The notes below the pieces were generated by a model. It searched no databases. It had not been told where the DNA came from and worked only from the letters and a program-made list of their open reading frames with translations. From Myxococcales bacterium (GTDB lineage: Bacteria > Myxococcota_A > Bradymonadia > UBA7976 > UBA1532): a stretch of DNA of 64,000 nucleotides. Position numbers and translations under genes: made by a program. The stretch lies in contig JACKDN010000005.1 of the NCBI GenBank assembly GCA_020633465.1, positions 62,001 through 126,000 on the forward strand. Direction: 5' to 3'. Positions 1 to 9,165 of the stretch are shown piece after piece. Every line of letters starts with the position of its first letter. The stretch's first letter is position 1.

Positions 1-796
1 CGTCGCAGGCGCGGTCGGGCAGCAGGCAGCGCTGCGCGCTGCACAGGCAGAACTCACCGGCGCCGCAGGTGGGTCCACCGGGGCGCCCGCAGGCGGTGGG
101 CAGGAAGCGCGCGCACAGCGCGCCGGACGGCGCCAGGTCGCGCAGCAGGTCGTCGGCCGAGACGGACTCGGTGGGCACGACGCAGGTGTCGTCGGCCGCG
201 TAGCGCAGGCCGGCGCCCGCGCAGGCGGCGTCGCGGCTGACGCAGCGGCGCAGCGCGCACAGGCACAACCCGTCGTCGGCGCAGGGGGCGTCCGTGGCGG
301 CCCCGCAGGTGGGCTCGCGGTAGCGCGCACACAGGGGCGCGGGCTCGGCCTCGCTGGGCAGCAGCTCGGCGGGCGAGGTGATCAGGCAGCCCTCGCCGTT
401 GGCGTACCGCCAGTCGGCCTCGCACTGGTTGTCGCGCACGACGCAGCGGTTCTCGGCGCAGTGACAGGTCTGCCCCGGGCCGCAGACGGGGTCGCCAGGC
501 TGCCCGCAGCTCGGCGCCGGCTCGCCCTCGCCGGGGCAGTAGGCCTGGTTGGCGCCGTCGATGGCGGTGGGCCGCAGGGCGGCCGACACGCAGTCCTCGT
601 CGCCGAAGCTGAAGCGCAGGCCCGACGCGCAGTCGGCGGCCGCGCGGGCGCAGCGGTTCACGCCGCAGACGCAGCGCTCGCCCACCCGGTCGCAGCGCGT
701 GGCCACGCCGTCGGGCCCCACGACGCCGCACTCGAAGCGGTCCTTGCAGCCGGTGAGCCCGGCGACGAGGCCGAGCGCCAGGACGAGCGCGCGCAC
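1..796 (-). CDS. Cys-rich lipoprotein, 3' end outside window
   Basis: This is an open minus-strand frame that runs off the left edge, so the C-terminus is missing. It starts at GTG 796, preceded by GGAG at 6 nt spacing, and gives a short lipoprotein signal (Leu/Ala/Val core ending LVAGLTGC, Cys about residue 17). An in-frame ATG at 829 has no clear Shine-Dalgarno. The mature part holds repeated Cys-rich blocks of the type C-x-C-(5-8)-C spaced roughly 60-70 residues apart, such as 'GQTCHCAENRCV' and 'GLCLCALRRCV'. This looks like a disulfide-rich surface protein. I recognise no family. It lies 65 nt downstream of the next lipoprotein on the same strand and may share its transcript. Confidence 0.7.
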   Translation of the reverse strand, partial: MRALVLALGLVAGLTGCKDRFECGVVGPDGVATRCDRVGERCVCGVNRCARAAADCASGLRFSFGDEDCVSAALRPTAIDGANQAYCPGEGEPAPSCGQPGDPVCGPGQTCHCAENRCVVRDNQCEADWRYANGEGCLITSPAELLPSEAEPAPLCARYREPTCGAATDAPCADDGLCLCALRRCVSRDAACAGAGLRYAADDTCVVPTESVSADDLLRDLAPSGALCARFLPTACGRPGGPTCGAGEFCLCSAQRCLLPDRACD

Positions 797-861
797 GTGG
801 GACTCCGCGGTCGAGACGCGCGGGATCATGGCCCGTCAGGCGCGGCGGCGTCCAGATCGGG

Positions 862-2103
862 TCAGAGGGCGCGCAGCACCGCGTCCATCGCTTTCTTGGG
901 GGTGCGGCGCACGCCGCGGCCCTGCTCGATGTGCAGGAAGCGCTCGCTGGCGGAGTCGGCCTCGGCGCCGCACACCGCCTCGGCGTCGCCGGCGTCGTTC
1001 AGCAGGCGGCCCTGCAGGTTGGTCGTGCCGCACAGGCGGGGCAGCAGCACCAGGCCGGGGTGCGGGTTGCAGGTGGTGACCGCGTTCTCGGGGAAGGCCG
1101 CGGTGAGGGCGCGCGTGACCCGCACGACCGGCGCCTCGCTGGCCGCGGGGAAGTGCGTGCCGTTCGAGACGCTGAACCCGTCGTCGGCCATGCCGTGCAG
1201 GCTGAGCACCACGTCGTCGGGGTGCAGGCGGGCCAGCGTCGCGTGCGCCGCGTGGAAGAGCGTCCCGTCGCTGTGCGCCGGATCGCTCAGGCGATACGCG
1301 GCGTGGTCGTCGTCACAGACGCCGGTGGTGCCGTCGCAGCCGCTCTCGGCCTCGGACGCGCAGCGGTGGGTGCCGCTGACCACCAGCAGGCGCACCTGCC
1401 GGTTGGCGAAGGCGTGGCGGCCCTGGGCCAGGGTGCCGCGCTCGTTGAAGGGGTGCGGGACGCCCACCAGCACCGGGCGCGCCGCGTCGAAGCGCCAGGC
1501 GATGACCGGGCGGCCGCTGCCCGGCGCCGGGCGCCAGAGGGCGACGTCCAGCGCGCCGAGGCGGCAGACGGCGTAGCCGGCGTCCTCGGCGAAGCCCACG
1601 GCCAGCTCGGCGTCGCCGTCGCTGGCGGCCTCGAGGCTGGCGGCCAGAGCGGCGCGCTGCACCTCGTCGGGGGCCTCGAAGCCGCCGTCGCGATCGGGCG
1701 GGGCGATGCCGGCGCGCGAGAAGGCGTCGTCGAGGCCGAAGGCGCAGGGCTCCAGCTCGGTGGTCCAGCTCGCGGGCTCGGTGATGGGCTCGGCGGGCGG
1801 CATGCCCGGCGGCTCGAGGGGGCCGAGGGGGACGTCGAGCTCGGCGTCCTCGGCCTCGTCGACGACGTCCGCGGCCGCCTCGTCGTCGTCGCCGGCCGCG
1901 ACCTCGTTGGCCGCCTCGTCGACGGCCTCGTCGTCGTCGCGGGCCTCGTCCTCGGTGGGCTCGGGATCGATGTCCTCGTCGACGGCCACCTCGACCGACC
2001 GGGGATCCTCGGGGGACGCGTCCTCGCTGGTCCACCCGCAGCCGCCGAGCAGCAGCAGGGCCAGGGCGAGGGCGCCCTTGGGCGTGCAGTTCTTCGGGTA
2101 CAT
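862..2103 (-). CDS. Lipoprotein with acidic linker and hydrolase-like C-terminal domain
   Basis: A 413-aa protein. It has a lipoprotein signal (ALALALLLLGGC, Cys about residue 22), then a long Asp/Glu/Ala-rich linker (about residues 25-90), then a globular domain of about 300 residues. The domain carries 'VPHPFNERGTL', 'VSGTHRCAS', 'YRLSDPAHSDGTLFHAAH', 'VLSLHGM' and 'FLHIEQGRGVR'. The spread of conserved-looking His, Asp and Glu recalls the zinc-dependent N-formylglutamate amidohydrolase / poly-gamma-glutamate hydrolase fold. That is inference from motif style, not a firm match. The start ATG 2103 follows GGAGG. It is divergent from the secreted repeat protein at 2250 across a 146-nt gap that should hold both promoters. 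Confidence 0.75.
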   Translation of the reverse strand: MYPKNCTPKGALALALLLLGGCGWTSEDASPEDPRSVEVAVDEDIDPEPTEDEARDDDEAVDEAANEVAAGDDDEAAADVVDEAEDAELDVPLGPLEPPGMPPAEPITEPASWTTELEPCAFGLDDAFSRAGIAPPDRDGGFEAPDEVQRAALAASLEAASDGDAELAVGFAEDAGYAVCRLGALDVALWRPAPGSGRPVIAWRFDAARPVLVGVPHPFNERGTLAQGRHAFANRQVRLLVVSGTHRCASEAESGCDGTTGVCDDDHAAYRLSDPAHSDGTLFHAAHATLARLHPDDVVLSLHGMADDGFSVSNGTHFPAASEAPVVRVTRALTAAFPENAVTTCNPHPGLVLLPRLCGTTNLQGRLLNDAGDAEAVCGAEADSASERFLHIEQGRGVRRTPKKAMDAVLRAL

Positions 2104-2249
2104 GAACCTCCACAGGTTAACCGACGCGCACCCCCCTGCTCAAATCGGCGCCCGAAGCGGTCCGTTTCAGTCCCCGTGTCATCGACCCCGTGCCGCGCAC
2201 GCCGAGCGTCTGATAGTGTGCGCGGACGACGACTCGCTGGAGCGCAAAC

Positions 2250-3140
2250 ATGCACCATCCCCTCTCGCGCCTGGGGCTGCTGACCGCCGCACTGCTGGTG
2301 GGCACCCCGGCTTTCGCCCAGAACAACTCCAACGCCCAGTTCAACGCCGCCAGCCCGCGCAGCGCGACCTTCTCGGAGGGTCGCCTGGTGCACGACGTCT
2401 TCCGCGACGGCAAGAAGGGCATGGAGGTGCACTGGAAGGTCGAGGTCAGCGGCATGAAGGGCCGCGAGCTCGAGGTCGCCTGCTACTTCAAGCGCAAGGA
2501 CGGCACGCCGCTGAAGGACGCCAACGGCAGCTTTCGGACCACCACCGGCAACGTGTCGGTCGGCGACCGGGAGATGGTCAAGTTCGAGCCCGCGCTGTTC
2601 CGCGACTTCACCCTGTTCATCCCCCACACCGAGCTGCATGCCGGCGCCGGCAAGCACGAGCTGACCGCCAACTGCGAGGCCTTCGACAGCGGCAAGTCGC
2701 TCGGCAAGAGCGGCTACCTGTCGTTCACCCTGCGGGTGGGTGACTCGGTGCCCAAGAAGGCCGAGTTCGGCCAGGGCTCGCTGAAGCACGACGTCTTCCG
2801 CGACGGCGTGAAGGGCATCGAGGTGCACCACCCGCTGACCGTGCAGGCGATGAAGGACCGCGAGCTCGAGGTCACCTGCTTCTTCTGGTTCAGCGATGGC
2901 CGCAAGCTGAAGGACTTCAACCAGCGCTACCGGGCCGCCGACGGCCAGGTGTCGACCAGCGACCGCGTGCAGGTGAAGTTCCCCGACGCGAAGTGGGCCG
3001 ACTTCACGGTGTTCCTGCCCTACGACGAGCTGCACATGTCGTCGGGCACCTCGAACCTGAAGGTGCAGTGCGAGGCCTTCGACGCCGGCCAGTCGATCGG
3101 CAAGTCGGGCTTCTACCCCTTCACGTTCACCAAGCCCTGA
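2250..3140 (+). CDS. Secreted protein with two tandem ~130-residue repeats
   Basis: A 296-aa exported protein with a Sec signal peptide (cleavage likely after TPAFA, about residue 24). The mature part is two homologous units, about residues 38-160 and 166-293. Each opens with 'HDVFRDG.KG.EVH' and contains 'KDRELEV.C(Y/F)F' or a close variant, 'DFTxFxPxxELH', and ends 'CEAFD.G.S(L/I)GKSG(Y/F)'. A conserved Cys pair per unit suggests one disulfide each. The role is unknown; the pattern suits a periplasmic or surface beta-sandwich. The gene is convergent with the small lipoprotein at 3252, with two hairpins in the gap. Confidence 0.85.
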   Translation: MHHPLSRLGLLTAALLVGTPAFAQNNSNAQFNAASPRSATFSEGRLVHDVFRDGKKGMEVHWKVEVSGMKGRELEVACYFKRKDGTPLKDANGSFRTTTGNVSVGDREMVKFEPALFRDFTLFIPHTELHAGAGKHELTANCEAFDSGKSLGKSGYLSFTLRVGDSVPKKAEFGQGSLKHDVFRDGVKGIEVHHPLTVQAMKDRELEVTCFFWFSDGRKLKDFNQRYRAADGQVSTSDRVQVKFPDAKWADFTVFLPYDELHMSSGTSNLKVQCEAFDAGQSIGKSGFYPFTFTKP

Positions 3141-3166
3141 CCCGCTCCGCGGCGGGCCCGAAACGC

Positions 3167-3201
3167 GAAGAGCCCGCCGTGCTGGGCACGACGGGCTCTT
3201 C
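3167..3201. terminator. Long hairpin between convergent genes
   Basis: The sequence forms a 10-bp stem (GAAGAGCCCG / CGGGCTCTTC), then one mismatch, a further 5-bp CGTGC/GCACG stem and a TGG loop. There is no T-run, so intrinsic termination strength is uncertain. The position, 27 nt after the stop of the + strand gene, fits a terminator. Confidence 0.6.
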
Positions 3202-3224
3202 GGCGGCGCGACGTGGCGCCGGGC

Positions 3225-3244
3225 GGCCCACCGTTCGGTGGGCC
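3225..3244 (-). terminator. GC hairpin after small lipoprotein gene
   Basis: A perfect 8-bp stem, GGCCCACC / GGTGGGCC, with a GTTC loop, immediately 3' of the stop of the minus-strand lipoprotein gene. It has no T-tract. Confidence 0.5.
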
Positions 3245-3251
3245 CACCCAC

Positions 3252-3596
3252 TCACATCTTCTTCATCGCGGCGCCGACCTTCTCGTTGGTCGCGCACTTC
3301 ATCACGCCGCCCATCATCTTCTTCGAAGCGGCCTCGAGGCGGGCGCCGTACTTCTCCTTCAGCGCCTTCTCCTCCTCCTCCGAGCCCTTCTTGTCCTTCA
3401 GGCTCTTGATGAGGTCGGCGTTGCTGTCGATCAGCTTGCCCAGCTCCTCACCCATCTTGTCGCAGTCGTCCTGGTGCTTCTCGCTGATCGTCGCCATCTC
3501 CTCCATCATCTTCACGGCCTTCTCCTCGGGGCTCGAGCAGCCGAGGAAGCCAAAGCCGCAGACGGCGACGGTCAGGACGGTGAGGGTACGCTTCAT
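3252..3596 (-). CDS. Small charged helical lipoprotein
   Basis: A 114-aa protein starting at ATG 3596, chosen because it follows GAGG at 7 nt and begins a clean lipoprotein signal (MKRTLTVLTVAVCGFGFLGC). A longer upstream frame exists but lacks this start context. The mature part is Lys/Glu/Met-rich and predicted helical, with runs such as 'KKGSEEEEKALKEKYGARL' and Cys residues that could pair. No family is recognised. It is probably anchored in the outer or inner membrane facing the periplasm. Confidence 0.8.
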   Translation of the reverse strand: MKRTLTVLTVAVCGFGFLGCSSPEEKAVKMMEEMATISEKHQDDCDKMGEELGKLIDSNADLIKSLKDKKGSEEEEKALKEKYGARLEAASKKMMGGVMKCATNEKVGAAMKKM

Positions 3597-3767
3597 GTGG
3601 GGTCCTCGATTCGTTTCGTTCGGCCCCAACCAGCGGGGCGCGCGGCGCATAGAGCACGCGGTGTGCCATCCGCTGTCAAGCCTTTCGCGGTTCGAAGCGC
3701 CGTGATCGGCCCGTGACGACGTGTGAGGGTCGTGACGCAGCGTGGCCGGGCGGCCCGCGAATCACCC

Positions 3768-5144
3768 TCAGCGAAGCAGCGCGCGCACCCGCTCGAGGGC
3801 CTCGGGCGGCGCCTTCACGACGAAGCGCGCGCCGTGCTCGTCGTAGGCCTCGCTGACCACCGACAGCGTGCTGCGCACCGCGCCCACGACCGCCCCCTTG
3901 CTGTAGGGCACGAACACCTCGACCGGCTCGAGGCCGGCCTCGAAGAACGCGACGATCAGGTCGCGCAGGCGCGCCACGTCGGCCGGATCGTGGGCGGACA
4001 GCTGGATGGCGTCGGGGTACTCGCGCTCGAGCGACCGCCGCCTGAACTCGTCGACCCGGTCGATCTTGTTCAGCACCAGGCGCGACGGGACGTCGCCCGC
4101 CCCGATCTCGCCCAGCACCTGCTGGGTCACCTCGAGCTGCTTGCGGTGGTTGGGATCGCTCACGTCGACGACGAACAGCAGCAGCGAGGCCTCGAGCGCC
4201 TCGTCCAGCGTCGAGCGGAAGCTGGCCACCAGATCGTGGGGCAGCTTGTCGATGAAGCCGACGGTGTCCGACACCAGGATGCGTGGGGTGGCCTCGGGCT
4301 GCAGCGCGCGCACGGTCGTGCCCAGCGTGGCGAACAGCTTGTCCTCGACCAGCACGGCGCTGCCGGTCAGCGCCCGCATCAGCGAGGACTTGCCGGCGTT
4401 GGTGTAGCCGACGAGGGCCACGCGGCGTTGGCCGCGACGCCGGGCGCGACGGGTGTCCTCGGCCTGCTCGAGCTCGGCCAGCTCGGCCCGAAGCTGCGCG
4501 ATGCGGTCGCGCACCTTGCGGCGGTCGAGCTCGAGGGCCGACTCACCGGCGCCCCGGCCCCCCACCCCGCCCCGCTGACGGTCGTGCCCGCGCACGCCGG
4601 CGCGCAGGCGCGGCACCACGTAGGTCAGCCGCGCCAGCTCGACCTGCAGGCGCGCCTCGCGGGTCTGCGCGTGGCGGTGGAAGATCTCGACGATCACGCC
4701 GGTGCGGTCGAGCACCTCGGCGTCGGTCGCCAGCTCGAGGTTGCGCGCCTGCCGCGCGGTGATCTCGTTGTCGACCACCACCACGTCGGCGTGCGGCCAC
4801 CCCTCGGGCGTCGGCGGCACCAGATCGGCCGCGTCGACCCCCTCGAAGGGATCCTCGTCCTCGGCCTCGGCCGCCTCGCCGCCCTTGTCCGCGGGCCCCG
4901 GCTTGGGCACCGAGCCCGGCCCGCCGGTGTACAGCGCGATGGCCTTCAGCTTGCCGGCGCCGAACACCGTCGCCCCGCTCAGCTTGCGCCGCCGCTGGCT
5001 GACCACGCCGACCACGTCGTAGCCCAGCGTCCGCAGCAAGCGATCGAGCTCGACCACCGACGCCTGATGCGCCAGGTCGTCGACGTCGGGCAGCTGCACG
5101 GCGGCGATCAGCGCGGTCTTGCGGGGGCCGTCTTGGGGGTTCAT
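3768..5144 (-). CDS. hflX: GTPase HflX
   Basis: HflX is a ribosome-associated GTPase that helps split or rescue stalled 70S ribosomes. The 458-aa protein starts at ATG 5144 (GGAG 5-8 nt upstream); a further 155 in-frame codons upstream look non-coding. It has the HflX N-terminal domain (about 1-190), a Gly-rich turn and coiled segment (190-235), and the G domain with G1 'GYTNAGKSS' (246-254), G3 'DTVGF' (293-297) and G4 'NKID' (359-362). Unusual is a roughly 45-residue Gly/Pro/Asp/Glu-rich insertion at about residues 73-117 inside the N-terminal domain, which typical HflX proteins lack. Confidence 0.95.
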   Translation of the reverse strand: MNPQDGPRKTALIAAVQLPDVDDLAHQASVVELDRLLRTLGYDVVGVVSQRRRKLSGATVFGAGKLKAIALYTGGPGSVPKPGPADKGGEAAEAEDEDPFEGVDAADLVPPTPEGWPHADVVVVDNEITARQARNLELATDAEVLDRTGVIVEIFHRHAQTREARLQVELARLTYVVPRLRAGVRGHDRQRGGVGGRGAGESALELDRRKVRDRIAQLRAELAELEQAEDTRRARRRGQRRVALVGYTNAGKSSLMRALTGSAVLVEDKLFATLGTTVRALQPEATPRILVSDTVGFIDKLPHDLVASFRSTLDEALEASLLLFVVDVSDPNHRKQLEVTQQVLGEIGAGDVPSRLVLNKIDRVDEFRRRSLEREYPDAIQLSAHDPADVARLRDLIVAFFEAGLEPVEVFVPYSKGAVVGAVRSTLSVVSEAYDEHGARFVVKAPPEALERVRALLR

Positions 5145-5224
5145 GCGAACTCCGCCGGGTGGATCTGCGGCGGAGGGTAGCGGAAACCGCGGCGCGGTAC
5201 AGCGCGATCGGCGGGCGCGCGCCG

Positions 5225-6322
5225 CTACTGCTTCGGCGGCTGCCACGCCGTGGGGGTGGGCTTCCACACCACCTTGCCCGCCTTGTCGACGTACCCCTCG
5301 TGGTTCTGGCCGTCGACCTCGGTGGCCACCAACGCCAGCCCGCCGTGGAAGCGCTCGAGGTGGCTGTACGGCGTCTTCCAGGTGGCCGGGATCACCACCT
5401 TGCCGGTGAGATCCATGTAGCCGTAGAGCTTGTCCTTCTCGAACCGCATCAACCCCTCGCTGGGGTAGTCCAGCGACACCCCCTCGGGCGCGGTGAACAG
5501 CACCTTGCCGGCCTTGTCGATGAAGTGCACCCGCCCATCGGCGGTCGTCACCTGCGCGCGGCCGTCCCGGAAACCCCAGGCGAAGCCCCACGTGGGCTTC
5601 AGCACCCACTCGCCCTTCAGGTTCATGAAGCCCCAGCGCTCGGTGGCCGTGTCGCGCACCGCCATCAAGCCTTCGGACACGTCGCGCGCGATGCGATGGG
5701 GTATCTCGAGCACCACCTCGCCGGCGCGATTGTAGTACCGCGTGCCGCGGTCCGTCTTGCTGCGCCGGAAGTCGACGGCCGCGTGGCCCTCGTGGAAGCG
5801 CGCGGGATCGCTCATGTCGGCGTCGGGCGGCAGGGCGAAGGCGACGCTGCCGTCCGGCTTCAGGAAGGCCCAGCGGTCGGTGCGCACCTCGACGGCGGCC
5901 AGGCCCTCGCTGAAGTCCTCGGTACGCCCGGTCGGCCCCCGGATGGCCACCGCGCCCGTGGGGTCGATGTAGACGCGGTCGCGGCCTTCGCGCGCCGCGG
6001 CGCGCCCGTCGTTGAAGTCGCGGGCGTATTCGAAGCGGGGCGGGATGACCACCTTGCCCGTGCGATCGATGTAGCCGTACGTGCCGCCGGTGAGCGCGCC
6101 CGACGACGTCTTCGTCATGCCCACCTTCACGCGGGCGAGGCCCTCGCTGAAGGCGGACACCTCGTCGTAGACGGCCGGGATGACCACCTTGCCCGTGCGG
6201 TCCATGAAGCCGGCGCGCCCGTCGACGTGCACCGGGTAGAGCCCCAGCTCGGCCGTGTCGCCGGCCTCGGCGAAGGCCATGCCCGTCGGCAGCAGAGCCA
6301 GCAGAATCAGCGCGCGCAGCAT
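5225..6322 (-). CDS. Secreted WG-repeat protein
   Basis: A 365-aa exported protein made almost entirely of WG (beta-propeller-like) repeats. The recurring pattern is '(F/Y)(M/I)D.(T/K)GKVV.P..(Y/F)....F.(E/D)G.A.V', for example 'GFMDRTGKVVIP', 'GYIDRTGKVVIP' and 'GYMDLTGKVVIP'. I chose ATG 6322, preceded by GGAGG, because it starts a signal peptide ending PTGMAFA. WG-repeat proteins act as binding or scaffold modules at the cell surface, but the ligand here is unknown. The gene sits 80 nt from the hflX start on the same strand. Confidence 0.88.
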   Translation of the reverse strand: MLRALILLALLPTGMAFAEAGDTAELGLYPVHVDGRAGFMDRTGKVVIPAVYDEVSAFSEGLARVKVGMTKTSSGALTGGTYGYIDRTGKVVIPPRFEYARDFNDGRAAAREGRDRVYIDPTGAVAIRGPTGRTEDFSEGLAAVEVRTDRWAFLKPDGSVAFALPPDADMSDPARFHEGHAAVDFRRSKTDRGTRYYNRAGEVVLEIPHRIARDVSEGLMAVRDTATERWGFMNLKGEWVLKPTWGFAWGFRDGRAQVTTADGRVHFIDKAGKVLFTAPEGVSLDYPSEGLMRFEKDKLYGYMDLTGKVVIPATWKTPYSHLERFHGGLALVATEVDGQNHEGYVDKAGKVVWKPTPTAWQPPKQ

Positions 6323-6395
6323 CGCCCCTCCGTGTGTCGGCGGGCCCATCACAACCCGGTTGACCAGCGCGCGCAACCCACGGGCCTCGACGGAC

Positions 6396-8896
6396 TCAGC
6401 CGGAGCAGTTGCGGACGCAGTCCTCTTCGGTCTGGAACACGCGCCGCTCGCAGCGCGCGTCGCAGCCGCAGCCGCTGACCTGCTCGCAGGTCTGGCCGTC
6501 GCCGGTGGGCGCCCAGCCGATGATCGCCAGGCACGCCCCGAACTCACCGGGCTCGACGGGCGAGCAGATCATCGGCGCGTCGACGCAGATGCCCGGGCAG
6601 TCGGCGCCGCCGCCGTCCGGATCGCACTCGTCGCCGGGATCGTCGATGCACAGGTCGCCGTCCGGGCAGGGCACGCCGGCGAAGCCCCCGCACGACAGCG
6701 GCCGGCTGCGGCACCCCGCCCAGATGGTGCAGCCGCCCGTCCAGCAGCCGTTGCGCGCCTCGGGCACCTCGCCCCGCCCCTCGCACACCGGCGGGATGGC
6801 GTCGCACAGCACCACGGTGTCGTCGAGGTTGCAGGTGTCGTCGGCGACGTCGCAGATGCCGTCGGCGTCGGCGTCGGCCTCGCAGCCCCCGCCGCAGCTG
6901 TCGCGGTACCACAGGCACTCGCCGTTGACGCACCCGCAGGCGCCCTGGGGCAGGTTGGGCAGCACGTCGCACGTCGTGTCCACCGCGAGCGCCGCGCACA
7001 CCTCGCCGCTGCAGCCGCTGGCGACGCAGTCGTCGTCCGACGCGCAGGCGTTGGGGATCTCGGAGCCCTCGAAGCGGAAGTAGTTGGGGTCGCCCGGCAG
7101 CACGGTGAGCTGGCGCTCGCACATCACCGGCGTGCACAGCCCCTCGACGCAGGCCTCGCCGGCGCCGAGGCAGTCGTCGTCGGCGCGGCACATCAGCGGG
7201 TTGCCGCAGTCGGCCCACGCCAGGCAGCGGTTCGTGTAGCAGCCCTCGCGCACCTCGGGCACGGTGCCGCGCGGGCAGTCGGGCGGCCGACGCCGACACA
7301 TCAGCGGGCTGCCGTCGGCGTTGCAGTCGACGTCCTCGGCGTCGCAGCGCCCGTCGTCGTCCGCGTCGGGGCAGGCCTCGCCGCAGGCCGCCTCGCACGC
7401 CTCCTGCGTCTCGTACACGCGCCCGCGGCAGGTGGCGTCGCACTCGCAGCCCGAGATGGCGCCGCACTGGCCCGTCGCGGCCTGGACGCCGTAGCCGATG
7501 ATCGCCCGGCAGTCGCCGTACTCGCCGGCCTCGACCGGGCGGCACTCGTTGGGCGGCGCCGCGACGCAGATGCCGATGCAGTCGGCGCCGCCCGCCTCGG
7601 GATCGCAGTCGTCGCTGGGATCGTCGACGCACACCTCGCCCTCGGGGCAGCGCAGGCCAGCGAAGCCGCCGCAGGCCTGGGGCGGCGGCGGGTCGCCGCA
7701 CTCGTCCCAGGTGACGCAGCGGTCGGTGTAGCAGCCGTCACGCAGCTCGGGCACGGTGCCCGCCGGGCACTCCGGCGTCATGCGTCGGCAGTTCTGCGCC
7801 ACGCCGTCCGCCTCGCACTGGCTGTCGTCCTCGTCGCAGATGCCGTCCCCGTCGGCGTCCTCGCGGCAGCCCTGGCCGCCCGCGCAGGCCGCCTCGCAGG
7901 CCGCCGGCGTCTCGAAGACGCGGCCCTCGCAGCCCTCGTCGCAGCCGCAGCCCGACACCGCGCCGCACGCGCCGGTGGCCGCCAGGACGCCGTAGCCGAT
8001 GATCGCCTCGCAGGCGCCGAACTCGCCGTCGCGCACCGGCTCGCAGCCGCCGCCGCAGTTGTCGATGTGCCACTGGCACTGGCCCTCGACGCAGCCGCAG
8101 CCGCCTTCGGGGCCGTAGGGCAGGCCCTCGCAGGTGGTGATCAGCTGCTCGGCGGCGCACACCTCGGCGCTGCAGCCGCCGACCACGCAGTCGTCGTCGG
8201 TCTGGCAGCCGTTGGCGGCGCCGGTGCCCTCGAAGCGGTCGTAGTACATGTCGTTGGGGTCGACCGAGGGCACGCGGCACTCGGCCACGACGCACGCGCC
8301 GTCGACGCAGGCCTGCCCGGGCGGGCAGTCGGCGTCGCCCTGACACACGGGCGGCGGCGGCAGGCCGCAGTCCGCCCAGGTGACGCAGCGGTTGGTGTAG
8401 CAGCCCTCGCGCACCTCGGGCACGGTGCCCGCCGGGCACTCGGGCTCGGCCTGCCGGCACGCCAGCATCGAGCCGTCGGCCTCGCAGAGCGTGTCGTCGG
8501 CGTCGCAGGTGCCGTCGTCGTCGGCGTCGGGGCAGCCGGGATCGCCGCCCATGCCGCCCACGCCCGGCTGGCCGCCCATGCCCGGCTGACCGCCGGCGCC
8601 CGGCTGGCCGCCCATGCCCGGCTCGCCGCCCGCGCCGGGCTCGCCGCCCATGCCCGGCTGACCGCCCGGGCCTGGCTCGCCGCCCACGCCGGGCGTCCTG
8701 CCGGCCCCAGGCGTGCCGCCCGCGCCGGGGTGCCGCCGGCGCCCGGCGTGCCGCCCGCGCCGGGCGCGCCGCCCTGGCCACCGCCGTCGGCCGCGCCGCC
8801 GCCTGCGCCGCCGGCGCCGCCGTCCCCGTCGTCGGTCTCACAGCCCCACAGGGCCAGGCACAGCCCGGCCGCCAGCCACGTCAGGTTCCGTCTCAT
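6396..8896 (-). CDS. Modular Cys-rich lipoprotein (frame broken once)
   Basis: The start is ATG 8896 with a lipoprotein signal (MRRNLTWLAAGLCLALWGC). After an Asp/Gly stretch and a Gly-Gly-x-Pro-Gly linker, the frame is lost near 8728 and resumes one base over, continuing to the stop at 6396. Adding one base in the CCCCGG/CCGGGG run gives about 833 aa. The body repeats three Cys-rich modules. Module A contains 'DDDCV..GCS.EVCA'. Module B contains 'AIIGYGV.A.TG.CG' followed by '(E/R)GRVxET'. Module C contains 'CPAGTVPE.R.GCYT.RC'. Asp-rich 'CPDADDDG.C' turns, which look Ca-binding, lie between them. It is likely a cell-surface protein; no family is recognised for modules A-C. Confidence 0.75.
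8570..8800. repeat. 18-nt Gly-Gly-x-Pro-Gly-x coding repeats
   Basis: Tandem degenerate 18-nt units (core CCGGGCTCGCCGCCCATG and variants on the + strand) encode a Gly/Pro hexapeptide linker in the overlying lipoprotein. The reading frame slips within this array, near 8728. Confidence 0.7.
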
Positions 8897-9165
8897 CGCG
8901 TCCCCTCGCTCCCCGTCGGGGCGACCGGGGCGCGCCCCCCGCGCGCGGTCACCTCGCGACTCCATAGGGGCTGCATAGCACGACCCGAGGGATCATCGAC
9001 AAGGCGTCACAGGGTCAGCGGGAACAGGCCGCCGTCGCGAGCGGGCTGCAGCGCCTGCTGGGCAAGGCGCGGGGTGCACGACATCTGGCGGACGCACTTG
9101 CCGTGCTTCCCCAGAGGGTGTGTGCCCCGCAACGCCGCCCAGGCGGGCTGTCTCTGCTGACCCGG

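Noticed and set aside
54..731. Arg-rich 225-codon minus frame at the left edge
   Set aside because: It is the shadow of the Cys-rich lipoprotein in another frame. The lipoprotein frame has start, lipobox and regular Cys spacing.
8897..9165. Possible small gene in the gap after the Cys-rich lipoprotein start
   Set aside because: No frame has a start with Shine-Dalgarno or a recognisable product; the sequence looks intergenic.
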